A stretch of DNA of 64,000 bases from Methanosarcina sp. MTP4 (GCF_000970045.1 NZ_CP009505.1:3744808-3808807), one strand, 5' to 3'; positions 30,603 through 41,021 are shown, counted from the first letter of the stretch. Notes: a model not told the origin generated them from the sequence alone. Program-made: numbers and translations.

Positions 30603-31238
30603 ATGACAAGAGAAATAGTAGTTGAATGTCCCTCATGCTCCCCTAAAGAAGAGGTCTCGCATGAGGTTTTGAAAGAGGGCCAGAGCCCGGTTGTACGCTG
30701 TCTGGAATGCGGGCAGGTACATTCAGCAAAGCTTGAAAAACGAAAAACAGCAAACATAAAGGCCATCGTCAGCAGGAAAGACGAATCCGTCACCTGCAGA
30801 ACAGAGTTGGACTCCGAAACCGTCCTCTACGTGGATGACGAAATAGTTGTCGATGACGAGGAAACAGGCATGGTATGCCCGATCCTTATAACCTCCATAG
30901 AGGTAGGGGAAAAGCGCGTGGACTCAGCCCTGGCAGAAGAGATCAATACGATCTGGGGAAGAGCCATCGATGAAATAACAATTAAGTTTTCCGTGCAGTC
31001 AGGAGTCGAAAAGACCGAAGCCCTGGAAAAAGTCGTTCAGGGAGATAAAGAATTCACTGTAGGGGAAGAAGAAAAGGTAGGAGATACCTGGGTCACCATC
31101 ACCAAGATCAAGATAAGGGACGGGGCTTTCAGGTCCAGAAAAGGAGATGTCATGGCCGCAAAATACGTAAAGCGCATTTTTGCAAGAAAGAGAGGAAACA
31201 GGGCATGGAAACGTGATAGCGGAAGAGGACCTTGGTAA
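30603..31238 (+). CDS. HVO_0476 family zinc-ribbon protein
   Basis: 211 aa. N-terminal zinc ribbon CPSC...CLEC (residues about 8-38), followed by a beta-rich part (residues 60-195) ending in a basic [18 protein letters not shown] tail. Similar to the archaeal HVO_0476 zinc-finger family of unknown function; a nucleic-acid-binding role is inferred from the ribbon and basic tail. Start ATG 30603 is chosen by comparison with the upstream remnant ([12 protein letters not shown]). The end overlaps the pcm frame. Confidence 0.8.
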   Translation: MTREIVVECPSCSPKEEVSHEVLKEGQSPVVRCLECGQVHSAKLEKRKTANIKAIVSRKDESVTCRTELDSETVLYVDDEIVVDDEETGMVCPILITSIEVGEKRVDSALAEEINTIWGRAIDEITIKFSVQSGVEKTEALEKVVQGDKEFTVGEEEKVGDTWVTITKIKIRDGAFRSRKGDVMAAKYVKRIFARKRGNRAWKRDSGRGPW

Positions 31239-31941
31239 AGAAAAAACTGAAGAAGAAAAGAAAGGGGAAGAGAAAACCGACGAAAAAGAGGAAGAAAAAC
31301 TTGAAGCCAGACGTCGGACTCTCCTGGATGGGCTTGAAACCCTGGGAGTGGGAAAAGATGTCCTTGAAGCCATGCTTCGCGTTCCCAGGCACAGGTTTGT
31401 CCGGAAGGACATGATAAAAGTAGCCTATATTGACACGCCTCTTGACATCGGCCTGGACCAGACAATCTCCGCCCCCCATATGGTGGCGGTCATGTGCGAA
31501 CTCCTGGAACTTTCAGAAGGGCAGAAAGTCCTGGAAGTGGGTGCTGGGTCCGGGTACAACGCAGCAGTTATGGCTGAACTGGTGGGGAAAAACGGCCATG
31601 TGTACACCCTGGAGCGCCTGGAGGCGCTCGTTAATTATGCAAGGGAGAACCTCATGGATACAGGTTACGAAAACGTTACGGTCCTCCATGAAGACGGGTC
31701 CACGGGCTGCCTCAAATACGCCCCTTACGACAGGATCTCCGTAACCTGCGCAGCCCCGGAAGTCCCAAAACCCCTTATCGAACAGTTAAAACCCGGAGGG
31801 ATAATGGTAATTCCCGTAGGGGATTACTTCCAGGAACTTATTCTGGTAAAAAAAGACAATAGAGGGAGAGTAACGAAAAAAACGAAAGGGGGAGTCGTTT
31901 TTGTGCCCCTTATAGGAAAATACGGATTCAGGCATCGGTAA
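31180..31941 (+). CDS. pcm: Protein-L-isoaspartate O-methyltransferase
   Basis: Up to 253 aa. Family blocks: [42 protein letters not shown] motif [32 protein letters not shown] and [25 protein letters not shown]. Repairs isoaspartyl residues in aged proteins. The first 45 residues are a Glu/Lys-rich tail. The start is uncertain: TTG 31180 (59-nt overlap with the previous gene) or GTG 31213; neither has a good ribosome site. Co-transcribed with the zinc-ribbon gene. Confidence 0.9.
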   Translation: MQEREETGHGNVIAEEDLGKEKTEEEKKGEEKTDEKEEEKLEARRRTLLDGLETLGVGKDVLEAMLRVPRHRFVRKDMIKVAYIDTPLDIGLDQTISAPHMVAVMCELLELSEGQKVLEVGAGSGYNAAVMAELVGKNGHVYTLERLEALVNYARENLMDTGYENVTVLHEDGSTGCLKYAPYDRISVTCAAPEVPKPLIEQLKPGGIMVIPVGDYFQELILVKKDNRGRVTKKTKGGVVFVPLIGKYGFRHR

Positions 31942-32110
31942 AAAGTAATCTGTAAAAGGCATATATCCGGAAAAACAATCTCAAAAATTAGCCTGGTAAA
32001 ATCGAATAACATAAAAAGTTCGAAATACTATTGTAAAAATTACATCATATTTAATAAATTTCTAAAAGATTTTAATAAGCTATTAATATGATCGAATCTA
32101 TTTGACTAAT

Positions 32111-32569
32111 ATGGACATGTACGAGGATTTTGAAGAAATTCGCGTAAAAGATGTCTATGTTATCGACGCATATTCAGACCCTACACCGGTCGTGCTCCTT
32201 GAAAACGAAAAGGGGAACATGCTCCCTATATACATCGGGCACCTTGAGGCGCTTTCCATCGGTAACGTCCTTAAAAGCGTTTCTCCGCCTCGGCCCATGG
32301 CCCATGACCTAATGGTGAATGTTTTCGACCGTCTTGGAATTAAGATAGAAGGAGTAATGATTGACGATAAGGTCGATAAGGTCTACTATGCCCGCCTCCT
32401 GGTGAGAGAAGGGCACAACCTTATGCAATTTGATGCAAGGCCAAGCGACTGCATCGCCCTGGCGCTCCGGGTAGGAGCCCCTATAAGGATAAGGAGAAAA
32501 GTGCTGGAGAATTCCGAGATTGAAATGTCAAGGCTCGAAGGGGCTCGCGTAATGAACATATTCGTCTGA
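32111..32569 (+). CDS. DUF151 (bifunctional nuclease-like) protein
   Basis: About 152 aa. VVLLENEKGNMLPIYIGHLEALSIGNVLKSV and FDARPSDCIALALRVGAPI are the DUF151 signatures; some plant and bacterial members have DNase/RNase activity, but no catalytic mechanism is established. Possible starts are TTG 32102, ATG 32111 and ATG 32117; I use the first ATG. Stand-alone gene with an AT-rich upstream region (TTTTAATAAGC near 32070). Confidence 0.87.
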   Translation: MDMYEDFEEIRVKDVYVIDAYSDPTPVVLLENEKGNMLPIYIGHLEALSIGNVLKSVSPPRPMAHDLMVNVFDRLGIKIEGVMIDDKVDKVYYARLLVREGHNLMQFDARPSDCIALALRVGAPIRIRRKVLENSEIEMSRLEGARVMNIFV

Positions 32570-32816
32570 ACTTGCCTGAATATTTTTATTCGGAGATTTT
32601 TTTTCAGGAAATTTCCTGTCCCGGAATTTTATATTCCGAAAATCGGGGAAGGACCGTTTTTTGGAATAGGAGAGAGACCGCTTTTTGGGGACCGGACCAG
32701 AATTCATCATACAGGGTTTCTGCCGGAAAACTTTTTTAGTCCTTTTTACAGGCGGAAGTAAGGTTCCGTCGATTTCAATAAGCTTTTAATAACAGTTGAA
32801 TTCATTATCCCTTTAG

Positions 32817-33638
32817 ATGCTCACCAAAAGAATCATACCATGCCTTGATGTGACCCTTGACAAAGCCGGCGGCTCGGTTGTCAAGGGCGTTGAATTCGTA
32901 GACCTGAAAGAGGCAGGTGACCCCGTGGAACTTGCAAAGCGCTATAACGAAGAGGGCGCTGACGAACTTGTATTTCTGGACATCACAGCTTCTGCCCACG
33001 GCAGAGGAACCATGCTCGATGTGATAGAACGGACCGCAGACGAAGTCTTCATCCCCCTCACCGTTGGAGGAGGGATTGGGTCCATCGACGCCATCCGGCA
33101 GATCCTCCGGGCAGGGGCTGACAAGGTTTCGGTCAACACTTCCGCGGTCAAGAACCCGGAATTTATCAAAGAAGGTTCCGAGATATTCGGGGCCCAGTGT
33201 ATTGTCACGGCCATTGACTGCAGGCGAAACACCGATGTGAAAAACAACCCTGGAAAAACCGTCCTGGAACTGGAAGACGGGACTCCTGCCTGGTACGAGG
33301 TTGTCATTTACGGCGGCAGGGAAGGCACCAAAATCGATGCGGTCCAGTGGGCAAAGCAGGCAGAAAAACTCGGCTCAGGAGAGATCCTGCTTACCAGCAT
33401 GGACCGGGACGGGACCTACGCAGGGTACGACATCCCCATTACCCGCAAACTTTCCGAAGAACTTGACATCCCAATCATCGCCTCCGGCGGAGTAGGCAAC
33501 CCCCAGCACATCTACGACGGTTTTGCGGAAGGTAAAGCCGACGCCGCACTCGCAGCCAGTATCTTCCACTTCAGGGAACACTCGATTGGGGAAGTGAAAG
33601 AGTACCTTAAAGAAAGAAACGTCCCGGTCAGGCTCTAA
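32817..33638 (+). CDS. hisF: Imidazole glycerol phosphate synthase cyclase subunit
   Basis: 273 aa TIM barrel. Catalytic Asp in [15 protein letters not shown] (Asp11) and the second in VTAIDCRRN; phosphate sites VGGGIGS and [12 protein letters not shown]. With HisH it forms ImGP and AICAR in histidine synthesis. No ribosome-binding site precedes the ATG, which lies about 30 bp after an AT-rich box (CTTTTAATAAC), so a leaderless transcript is plausible. HisH is not adjacent. Confidence 0.95.
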   Translation: MLTKRIIPCLDVTLDKAGGSVVKGVEFVDLKEAGDPVELAKRYNEEGADELVFLDITASAHGRGTMLDVIERTADEVFIPLTVGGGIGSIDAIRQILRAGADKVSVNTSAVKNPEFIKEGSEIFGAQCIVTAIDCRRNTDVKNNPGKTVLELEDGTPAWYEVVIYGGREGTKIDAVQWAKQAEKLGSGEILLTSMDRDGTYAGYDIPITRKLSEELDIPIIASGGVGNPQHIYDGFAEGKADAALAASIFHFREHSIGEVKEYLKERNVPVRL

Positions 33639-33851
33639 GAATTAGCTCCCCCCTGAGAATTAGCACCTTGACCTTTCGGGCTCCTGAAGCCGGGCATTTA
33701 GACATCTCAAGCTCCGGGCCTTCCGGGCAGCACCGTAAAGATATGAGCCTGAGAGAAAATATAACCCTCAGAGCTTCGCTCTAGTTTCAGGGTTTCACTT
33801 CCCTTTTTCAGGGTTTCGAGGACAAGATAGTCAGGAAAAGAGGGAAAAAGA

Positions 33852-34139
33852 ATGGAAATTGCCGAGTTTCAAAAACTGATGTACGAACTCTATGCCCATA
33901 ACGACAGAAAGCGGGGAAACGCGGCCACTATGCTCTGGCTTGTAGAAGAAGTGGGGGAACTTGCCGAAGCAATCCACCGTGAAGAGCCGGAGAACATAAA
34001 AGAAGAGCTAGCCGACTGTTTTGCCTGGATAGGGGCACTTGCCAACCTCTACGGGGTGGACCTGGAAGAAGCGTTTAAGGCAAAATACCCGGGCGTCTGT
34101 CCCACCTGCGGGCAAAAGCCCTGCATCTGCCCCGACTGA
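33852..34139 (+). CDS. MazG-like nucleotide pyrophosphohydrolase with C-terminal zinc knuckle
   Basis: 95 aa. The EExxE..ExxD metal site of all-alpha NTP pyrophosphatases is present (WLVEEVGELAEAIHREEPENIKEELADCFAWIGALANL). The end CPTCGQKPCIC adds four cysteines, probably a small zinc site. It may clear non-canonical NTPs. Preceded by AAGAGGGAAAAAG, a possible ribosome site. Alone between hisF and an unknown gene. Confidence 0.87.
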   Translation: MEIAEFQKLMYELYAHNDRKRGNAATMLWLVEEVGELAEAIHREEPENIKEELADCFAWIGALANLYGVDLEEAFKAKYPGVCPTCGQKPCICPD

Positions 34140-34317
34140 GTTAAAACTTTGTAGTTATAAGCAGAAACTTTTTTAAGCCGAAACTTTTTTTGAGAGAATT
34201 TTAATTCTTTTTTTATATACGCCACCTTATATTTTCAGATACTTTTTTATTTCTTAGATTCAAATTACTATATGGGATTCTTAATTAGGAGTGATTCATA
34301 CTCAGGGGATATTGAAG

Positions 34318-34719
34318 ATGTCGCAATCAGAGACTACGGAATATTTTGAAGGCTTGCGCCTTAAAATCCTGAACAATACTGATGAAGAGATGGTCCTTCA
34401 AGCTCAAAAAATTGAGAAAGGTAAATATAAAAAAGGACACAAATCCCCGGAACAGATCGGGTCTTACGAGGAAAAGAGCTGTGAGCTGGTCGCTTGCGAC
34501 GGAAGCTGTACTGGAGGAGCGGATATAGAAGGCTGGCTCCAATATAAAATAGGATGCTCCGAGGGGCAATGCAAACTCCACTTCAAATACCTCGGGAAGA
34601 TGGATAAGGTCAGCTACTCCTGCGAATGCCAGATGCATGAAGGCAAGATGCTCTGCGAAACAATGAAAGACAAGAAAAGTGATAGAACCGTCACCTGGAT
34701 TATCGGGCCGAAAGAATAA
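34318..34719 (+). CDS. Cys-rich small protein of unknown function (possible aegerolysin-like fold)
   Basis: 133 aa from ATG 34318; the frame also opens at GTG 34291. Beta-rich pattern, with cysteines in ELVACDGSCTGGADIEG, YKIGCSEGQCKL and SYSCECQMHEGKMLC, nine in all, unusual for a cytoplasmic methanogen protein. There is no signal peptide. The layout (LKILNNTDEEMVLQ..., GKYKKGH, ..CxGxCxGGxxIEGWLQYKI) reminds me of aegerolysins, but the similarity is by eye and weak. GGGG lies 8-9 nt before the ATG. I do not assign a function. Confidence 0.6.
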   Translation: MSQSETTEYFEGLRLKILNNTDEEMVLQAQKIEKGKYKKGHKSPEQIGSYEEKSCELVACDGSCTGGADIEGWLQYKIGCSEGQCKLHFKYLGKMDKVSYSCECQMHEGKMLCETMKDKKSDRTVTWIIGPKE

Positions 34720-35115
34720 GCGATAGAATTTAAGTTATCCAGGCAGAATGATAGCTGGGCCCTTGATCGGAAGGGGTTGAGTTTAACAACCTTCGTTAAT
34801 TATTTTTTAGAATCATGGGACTTCTCCTTGCAGGAGCAGGTCCCTACCCGGATTTTTACCATTCCTGATTTATCTCCATCCAACTCTTCCTGAGTTACTC
34901 TCATCCAACAGTCCTACTTTTTCTCCATCCAACCTTCCTGAGCTACAGATCATATTCGGGCAAAGAAGGACCCTATCATCCCTTCCTGAGCTACCCCTAT
35001 CCAACCTTCCTGAGCTACCCCTATCCAACCTTCCTGAGCTATCCCTATCCAACCCAAGAACATCCCGGGTTTTTGCCCCAAAGCTTAATAAAGAGCAGGT
35101 CCCGTTATCCAGCTA
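34720..35115. repeat. Intergenic region: two hairpins and a 24-bp phased repeat
   Basis: A hairpin GGTTG/CAACC near 34777-34793 followed by T-rich DNA may terminate the preceding gene. A bulged stem-loop pairs GGGAC (34817-34821) and CTCC with GGAG and GTCCC (34840-34844). From 34887 to 35055 sequence TTCCTGAGCTAC plus CCCTATCCAACC recurs with a 24-bp period: good copies at 34887, 34935, 34983, 35007 and 35031, with diverged units between. The minus strand reads SSGRLDRG repeats but has no start with a ribosome site; I do not call it a gene. Confidence 0.7.
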
Positions 35116-37659
35116 ATGAAGCCTGCAAGACCGGAACTGCTGGCTCCGGCCGGCAGCATGGAAGCTCTCAGGGCAGCCGTGGAGAACGGAGCAGATGCGG
35201 TTTACCTTGGAGCCCACGCCTTCAGTGCAAGAGGGTATGCAGCTAATTTTTCGGATAAAGAGCTTGAGGAGGCAATAGACTACGCCCACCTCAGGGGAGT
35301 GAAGGTCTATGTTACGGTAAACACCCTGCTAAGGGACGGGGAAATGGAAGCCGCCCTGAACCTGCTCTGCCGCCTGAAAGAAATGGGTTCTGATGCCATC
35401 CTTGTACAGGACATCGGCCTGCTCTCCCTTGGAAGGCAGTACGTGCCCGACCTTCCTCTGCATGCGAGCACTCAAATGACCCTTCATAATAGCGAAGGGG
35501 CCCTTTTTACAAAGGAGCTTGGAATCGAAAGGATTGTGTTATCCAGGGAATGTTCCCTTGAAGAAATCAAACGGATCGGCGAAACCAGCGGACTCGAAAC
35601 CGAAGCCTTCATACACGGGGCTCTTTGCATCTCCTACTCCGGCCAGTGTCTCCTGAGCAGCATTATAGGGGGCAGGAGTGGAAACCGGGGCTACTGTGCC
35701 CAGCCCTGCCGGAAAGGGTACAGGCTTAAAAAAGACGGAAAAACAGTGAAAACCGAAGGCACGTATCTTCTAAGCCCGAAAGACCTTAACAGTTCTCCCT
35801 GTATCCCCGCCCTTCTTAAAACAGGGATTTCTTCCTTAAAAATCGAAGGCAGGATGAAAAGGCCCGAGTACGTGGCGGGCGTTGTCGGGACTTACAGCCG
35901 CCTGCTTGACCGCTGTCTTGAGGACAGAAAAAAGTGCTCCGTAAGCCGGGAGGAAGCAGAAAGCCTGGAACAGCTTTTCAACAGGGGTTTTACGGAAGGA
36001 TATTTCGTCAAAAACCCACGTGGAGAACTGATGAGCAGGCTCAGGCCCTATAACCGGGGAGTTTTTGCGGGCACGGTAAAAAGCTACGACAGGAAATCGA
36101 GGCGGGTAACAGTAGAGCTTAAAGCTTCCCTTTCTGCCGGAGACGGGATCCTCTTTGCAGGAACCGATAGAGAAGGAAGGGAAGAAAAGGAGGAAGGCTG
36201 GGTCATCCGCCAGATGTACAGAGGGAATAAACCTGTAAAGCAAGCAAACTCGGGAGATACCGTTGAAATTCCCTTCAATGTGGAAGTCCGGCCAGGAAGC
36301 CCCGTGTACCGAACCCTTGACAAAGGGCTGATGGACACCCTTGAAAAAAGCTATACTTCGGAAACCTCCCTCCGAAAGATCCCTGTGCTCATGAAAGCCG
36401 GAGTTTGGGAGGGAAAGCCCCTCGAACTCACGCTTTGGGATTATGACTCGAACAGCGTGACCGTGAAATCGGAGTACGTGGTGGAAAAAGCCCTCCGGCA
36501 GCCCGGGAAAAAAGAACAGCTTGCCCGGCAGTTTTCCAAACTCGGGAACACCGGGTTCGAACCGGAAACCATTGATGTCGATGTACATGGAGAGGTCTTT
36601 GTCCCCGTAAAAGAGATTAACCAGCTCCGGAACCATGCAGTCACCGAACTCGAAAAACTCAGGATTGTCAGGGGAAAACGAAAACCCTGCCCCGAACCTG
36701 GAATAACGCTCCCAGAACTTGTAGCCTGTCCCCGGCCGGAATGGGAACATCCGGAACAGCCACTGCTTGCCGTATCCGTCTATTCCCCCGGAGAACTTGA
36801 AGAAGCAATTGACGGTGGGGCAGACCTGCTGTACTACGGGGAAGGGCTCTTTTGTTCAGGAAAAGGCAGGGACAGGGACAAAGCCATCCATTTTGAAGCC
36901 GATTATGAAAGAGCTGTCAGGATGGTCCGGGCTGCGGGCAGGAAGGTCTATTTCAAAACCCCGAGGATCGTGAAAGATCCCGAGATGCCGGCAGTAAGTG
37001 AAATTCTGGAGGCTGCAAAAGCCCTTGCTGCCGACGGCGTGCTCGTGTCAAACCTCGGGGTATTCAGGCTCGCAAAAGCGAGAGGGGTCCCCGTTATCCT
37101 GGACAGCCCCCTGAACGTGTTCAACAGCTATACCCTGGACTTCTTCTGCAAAAGGGGAGCGGAAAAGGTTACCCTTTCCCCGGAACTCACCCTGGAAGAA
37201 ATCAAACCGCTGGCAGCTGCAGGGCCTTCCGAGGCAATAGTCCACGGCCGCCTGGAACTGATGGAATCGGAACACTGTGTGGTGGGCGGGCTGCTCGGAG
37301 GAAAGAAGGAGAGGTGCACAGCCCCCTGCAGAAACGGAAACTATTCCCTTGTTGACGAGAAGAACTACGAGTTCCCCCTGGTCATGGATCCGGCCTGTCG
37401 GATGCACCTCCTGAATTCAAAAGCCCTCTGCATGCTCGAACATGTCCCGAAACTCCTTGAAACGAGGGTCGCAAGCATCAGGATCGAGACCCTGGGAATG
37501 AGTGGGGAGGAAAAAGAAGAGCAGGGAATCAGGAAGCTTACCCGGATGTACAGGGCAGCAATTGACAATTACCTGAAGAAAGGAAAGGCCGGGACAGGGA
37601 CCTGTGATAAGCTGGGGAAAGGGTTTACCACGGGACACTATTTCAGGGGAGTTAAATAA
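35116..37659 (+). CDS. U32 family peptidase-like protein with C-terminal DUF3656 region
   Basis: 847 aa, the long form. N-terminal U32 domain: RPELLAPAGSMEALRAAVENGADAVYLG, HASTQMTLHNS, and the U32 signature EAFIHGALCISYSGQCLLSS with further cysteines GYCAQPCRKGY for an iron-sulfur site. Middle beta domain (350-500), then a second degenerate U32-like barrel (550-800) with EAIVHGRLELMESEHCVVGG and CTAPCRN. Bacterial members RlhA and TrhP hydroxylate rRNA or tRNA rather than cut proteins, so an RNA-modifying role is likely. In-frame neighbour downstream is 57 bp away. Confidence 0.9.
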   Translation: MKPARPELLAPAGSMEALRAAVENGADAVYLGAHAFSARGYAANFSDKELEEAIDYAHLRGVKVYVTVNTLLRDGEMEAALNLLCRLKEMGSDAILVQDIGLLSLGRQYVPDLPLHASTQMTLHNSEGALFTKELGIERIVLSRECSLEEIKRIGETSGLETEAFIHGALCISYSGQCLLSSIIGGRSGNRGYCAQPCRKGYRLKKDGKTVKTEGTYLLSPKDLNSSPCIPALLKTGISSLKIEGRMKRPEYVAGVVGTYSRLLDRCLEDRKKCSVSREEAESLEQLFNRGFTEGYFVKNPRGELMSRLRPYNRGVFAGTVKSYDRKSRRVTVELKASLSAGDGILFAGTDREGREEKEEGWVIRQMYRGNKPVKQANSGDTVEIPFNVEVRPGSPVYRTLDKGLMDTLEKSYTSETSLRKIPVLMKAGVWEGKPLELTLWDYDSNSVTVKSEYVVEKALRQPGKKEQLARQFSKLGNTGFEPETIDVDVHGEVFVPVKEINQLRNHAVTELEKLRIVRGKRKPCPEPGITLPELVACPRPEWEHPEQPLLAVSVYSPGELEEAIDGGADLLYYGEGLFCSGKGRDRDKAIHFEADYERAVRMVRAAGRKVYFKTPRIVKDPEMPAVSEILEAAKALAADGVLVSNLGVFRLAKARGVPVILDSPLNVFNSYTLDFFCKRGAEKVTLSPELTLEEIKPLAAAGPSEAIVHGRLELMESEHCVVGGLLGGKKERCTAPCRNGNYSLVDEKNYEFPLVMDPACRMHLLNSKALCMLEHVPKLLETRVASIRIETLGMSGEEKEEQGIRKLTRMYRAAIDNYLKKGKAGTGTCDKLGKGFTTGHYFRGVK

Positions 37660-37716
37660 ATAAGGGGAGTTAAGTGAGTGGCAGGGAAATTAAGTGAGAA
37701 CAAATTGGTGACGGAC

Positions 37717-38214
37717 ATGTCGGTTCGGGAAAAAGAAAAACAGGAAACCTTAGAAAGGGGAGCAAAGACAGAGCAGGAAAGTCAAGAGAAGGGAACCCCG
37801 AAAATATTCCTCTCGGGTTCGATCCGGGGAGGAAGGCAGCTCCTACCGGTGTACCGCCTGATCTACGAGACCCTTGAGGGAGCGGGAGCTGAGGTCGTAA
37901 GCTGGCACGTCGTTGACCCTGAGCTTGAAAAAGTAGAGTCGGCAATGACCGAAGAGGAGATTTATGCGCGGGACCTCGGGCTGCTTGCAAAAAGTGATGC
38001 AATGCTTGCTGAAGTCACGGTCCCTTCCCTGGGAGTAGGCTACGAGGTCTGCCGGGCGCTTGTCCTTGGAATTCCGGTGCTCTGCCTGCACCGGCCTGAT
38101 GCAGCAGTCTCTGCGATGCTGCTCGGAAACCCGGAACCTGGAATCAGGGTAAGGGTATATTCGGATGAGGGAGAACTGAGGAAAATTCTTATGGAATTTC
38201 TAAGCTCTTTTTGA
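37717..38214 (+). CDS. 2'-deoxynucleoside 5'-phosphate N-hydrolase (DNPH1/Rcl-like)
   Basis: About 165 aa. [37 protein letters not shown] matches the SGSIRGGR start of DNPH1/Rcl; the catalytic Glu region is [18 protein letters not shown]. These enzymes split dNMPs into base and deoxyribose 5-phosphate. Around 30 charged N-terminal residues precede the core. Start could be GTG 37678 or ATG 37717. It probably shares a transcript with the U32 gene. Confidence 0.82.
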   Translation: MSVREKEKQETLERGAKTEQESQEKGTPKIFLSGSIRGGRQLLPVYRLIYETLEGAGAEVVSWHVVDPELEKVESAMTEEEIYARDLGLLAKSDAMLAEVTVPSLGVGYEVCRALVLGIPVLCLHRPDAAVSAMLLGNPEPGIRVRVYSDEGELRKILMEFLSSF

Positions 38215-38344
38215 ACTGGAGTTTCCCCGTATCCAGCGAAAAAAAATGGGTAGGGCAACCTTTAAGAGACTCCGGAAAAATACATTTCAAAAAAACCCGA
38301 ACTCATTGATAATTATAAATAATTGAATACCCTAACTATAGCAT

Positions 38345-38602
38345 ATGGTAGTAGGAATTGCCGAAATATCAACTCTGATTATTGCAATTATAGCCGCCTA
38401 CGTGCTTTATAAAATCCTTAAGACCTCCACCAAGCTGGCAATAAACGCCGTCCTTGGTATTCTTATCCTGATTATAGCAAAGGCTGTCCTTGGACTTGAA
38501 ATCGCAATTACCTGGATAGTAATCCTGATCTGCGCAATCGGAGGCGTTTTTGGGGCGTTTCTCGTAATCCTGCTTAATTATCTGGACATAGCCTTTTTAT
38601 GA
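38345..38602 (+). CDS. BofA-family small membrane protein
   Basis: 85 aa, three hydrophobic helices (residues 5-22, 31-50, 55-80). The KLAINAVLGILILIIAKAVLG segment matches pro-sigma-K processing inhibitor BofA family proteins, whose archaeal members have unknown roles. A TATA box ATTATAAAT at about 38313-38320 places the transcription start within a few bases of the ATG, and there is no ribosome site, so the mRNA is probably leaderless. Confidence 0.8.
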   Translation: MVVGIAEISTLIIAIIAAYVLYKILKTSTKLAINAVLGILILIIAKAVLGLEIAITWIVILICAIGGVFGAFLVILLNYLDIAFL

Positions 38603-38723
38603 AAATTTTTGCATTTGAACAGAAGTCAGGAAGAGCTTAAGCAACAGAATTAAGTCAAAAAAGCGCTTAAGCAGCAAAATAAAAACCAGGAAACGGCTTA
38701 AACCGCAAGAACCAGATCGGGGG

Positions 38724-39401
38724 TCAAGTTTTCCTGAAAATACCCCGGACCATGTGCCGCCGGTAGACTTCTCCCCTGAAAACTTTCTCTTTTATCACAT
38801 CTTTAAGTTCGAGGATTTCAAATCCTTCGAAAAGCGGAACTAACTCTTCCTTCGTAAAGTAATGGTAGATGATCCCGTTCTGGCGGAAGAAGGTATTTTC
38901 CTCAGGGCTTCCTTCAGAATTCCCCTCCCCATATTTTGCAGGCTCTCCCCCACAGCGCATGTCTTCAGTTCCGAAGGCTTCGAAAAAGACGGTCCCACCG
39001 TCCACAAGCACCCGCCGGAACTCCAGGACGGCAGTTTCCCTTTCTTCCTGGAAAAGGTGCTGGAGTACGCCGTAACAGAGGATACCTTCAAAAGAAGCTT
39101 TTTTGAAAGGCAGGAGGTGGACACTTGCCCCGAGGTGACCGGCACTTTTTCCGCATCTGGCAAGCTGCTCCCGGGACTTACCGAGAGCTATGAGGGAGAC
39201 GTCGACACCTACGGCTGCATAGTGTCCGGCAAGTTCACCAAGATACCTGCCACCACCCGACCCGGCATCAAGGACCCGGGCCCCTACCGGGATGCAAGCC
39301 AGCACATCCCTGATAGGAGCGGGCCCTCCCCATTTCAGGTGGGCATACTCCTTATCCCAGGCAAGAAAATGCTCTTTTGCAGGGTTTTTTGATTCCGGCA
39401 T
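38724..39401 (-). CDS. Class I SAM-dependent methyltransferase
   Basis: 225 aa. SAM motif I VLDAGSGGGRYLGEL, motif II region AVGVDVSLIAL, then ILCYGVLQHL and LEFRRVLVDGGTVFFEAFG, a methyltransferase type 11 pattern. N-terminal WDKEYAHLKWGGPAP resembles archaeal small-molecule methyltransferases. Substrate unknown. It lies 12 bp after the lysS stop on the same strand, so it is likely co-transcribed with it. Confidence 0.88.
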   Translation of the reverse strand: MPESKNPAKEHFLAWDKEYAHLKWGGPAPIRDVLACIPVGARVLDAGSGGGRYLGELAGHYAAVGVDVSLIALGKSREQLARCGKSAGHLGASVHLLPFKKASFEGILCYGVLQHLFQEERETAVLEFRRVLVDGGTVFFEAFGTEDMRCGGEPAKYGEGNSEGSPEENTFFRQNGIIYHYFTKEELVPLFEGFEILELKDVIKEKVFRGEVYRRHMVRGIFRKT

Positions 39402-39413
39402 ACTCTCAAGGAA

Positions 39414-41021
39414 TTAAGGCTGGTAGACGGCAGATTCCCTGAGCCTTTCCACAAGGAAGTCCTTTTCAAAGGAGGATAGGAACCAACCCGCCTTCGGGCC
39501 CGAGCCCTGCCCCAGAATGGCGGTGTAGATGGCTTTGAAAAGGTCTTTCGGGTTTACTTCGAGAGTTTCGGGCTCTGTGCCCAGGCTGGCTGCGATCCTG
39601 CCGTTGAGCTCGGACCCTGCGTCTTTTGCCGAGTAGACCAGCAAATGGTAGTCTTCCCCTGTAAGTTCCCCACTGGCTTCGATGATGTCTGCGAGGGCTC
39701 CGAGGAAGTTTTTCTGGAGCTCCGAGAGGGTGGCCACCTGCAAGGGCACATTCTCTTTTACGCTGAACTTTGCAAAGGGAGGGGCATAGAGTTCAAGCCA
39801 TTTCGAGACGTTCTCGGCAAGTTCCCTGATACACTTTTCGTTTTCCGTGTCAAAGCCCGAACGTTTCACGATTTTCAGGATCTGCTCGAAATCGCCCCTT
39901 GCCACCTGGAAGATGGTCACCATCTGCTTGAAGGGGATCTCGGACTGGCAAATGCCGGTTGCCCTGGAAAGTTCGTAGATTCTCTTATCAAAGTCCCCGA
40001 GAGAGGGGTCCTCATCCTGGAACTTTGTCCTGAGGCGCTCGTACTCGTCCACCAGGGTAAGGAGAGGCTGCCCCGGGTCGAACTGTATGTGCTTTTCAGG
40101 CTTTGTACGGATGATCAGGTAGCGCAGGACTTCCGGGGGCACAACCTCAAGCATGTCGGAGATAGAGACCACAACCCCGGTGGAAGAGGACATGGCACCC
40201 TTTTTCCCGAGCATGATCCACTCATAGACAATGGGACTTGGCGGCTGGTGTTCGTAAATCTCCTCTACGATCCGCGTCCCGGTAGCATAGGAACCTCCAC
40301 TGGAAGCATGGTCTTTCCCGAAAGGTTCGATGGAAACACCGAGAATTCCCCAGCGGGCCGGCCAGTCCACACGCCAGGTAAGCTTGCCTCCTCCTTTCAT
40401 GGAAACGGTCCCGGTGTGGCCGCAGGAACAGGTATAGTCCACGGTCTCCGCGGTCACATCAAACCCGGTAACCTTTGTCATGGTAAGCTTGCCGCACTCA
40501 TTGCAGATCGGGTTAAAGGGGCTCCAGTCTTCGGCCACGGTCTTCCCCGAAACTTCCTCGAGGATCTTTGCAATCTCGTCCCGCTTCAAAAGCGCGGTCT
40601 TGATGGCTTCTATGTACAGCCCTTCCTTGTACATCTCGTCAGCCTTGTAGACCTTCGGGGTGATGCCCAGGCGCTGCAGGGCTGCGAGGAAGGGTTTCAA
40701 GAAATGCTCGGCATAGTTTGCACAGTCCCCGCAGGGGCAGGGGACCTCAGAAAGGGGTTTACCCACATGCTCAGCGTAGCTCTCAGGAAGGAAAGGATAG
40801 ACTTTCCTCAGAGGGTCGTAAGTGTCGGCAATGTAGATCAGTTCGGCTTCTGCACCCTTATCCAGGAGAGACCTGTAAGCGGCATCTGCCGTCACCACTT
40901 CCCTCATGTTCCCGATATGGATGTGTCCCGAGGGAGTGATCCCTGTGGCAACAAGGTGCTTGCTGCTCTTTTGTAACGTGTCTTCAGCTATGACGTCTGC
41001 CCAGTGAATGATGTCAGCCAT
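39414..41021 (-). CDS. lysS: Lysyl-tRNA synthetase, class I
   Basis: 535 aa. HIGH motif [16 protein letters not shown]-like [13 protein letters not shown], and zinc cysteines [13 protein letters not shown] and [32 protein letters not shown]. This is LysRS1, unrelated to class II LysRS. Methanosarcina is known to carry both classes, and together they were reported able to charge tRNA-Pyl with lysine in vitro; its closeness to the pyrrolysine methyltransferase genes is noted but may be chance. GGTGA precedes the ATG. Confidence 0.95.
   Translation of the reverse strand: MADIIHWADVIAEDTLQKSSKHLVATGITPSGHIHIGNMREVVTADAAYRSLLDKGAEAELIYIADTYDPLRKVYPFLPESYAEHVGKPLSEVPCPCGDCANYAEHFLKPFLAALQRLGITPKVYKADEMYKEGLYIEAIKTALLKRDEIAKILEEVSGKTVAEDWSPFNPICNECGKLTMTKVTGFDVTAETVDYTCSCGHTGTVSMKGGGKLTWRVDWPARWGILGVSIEPFGKDHASSGGSYATGTRIVEEIYEHQPPSPIVYEWIMLGKKGAMSSSTGVVVSISDMLEVVPPEVLRYLIIRTKPEKHIQFDPGQPLLTLVDEYERLRTKFQDEDPSLGDFDKRIYELSRATGICQSEIPFKQMVTIFQVARGDFEQILKIVKRSGFDTENEKCIRELAENVSKWLELYAPPFAKFSVKENVPLQVATLSELQKNFLGALADIIEASGELTGEDYHLLVYSAKDAGSELNGRIAASLGTEPETLEVNPKDLFKAIYTAILGQGSGPKAGWFLSSFEKDFLVERLRESAVYQP

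Noticed and set aside
34870-35052. 60-aa frame with SSGRLDRG repeats
   Set aside because: Arises from the 24-bp repeat; no ribosome site and no known family.
39645-40976. 443-aa open frame antisense to lysS
   Set aside because: Shadow frame; lysS has all its class I motifs on the other strand and this frame shows none.
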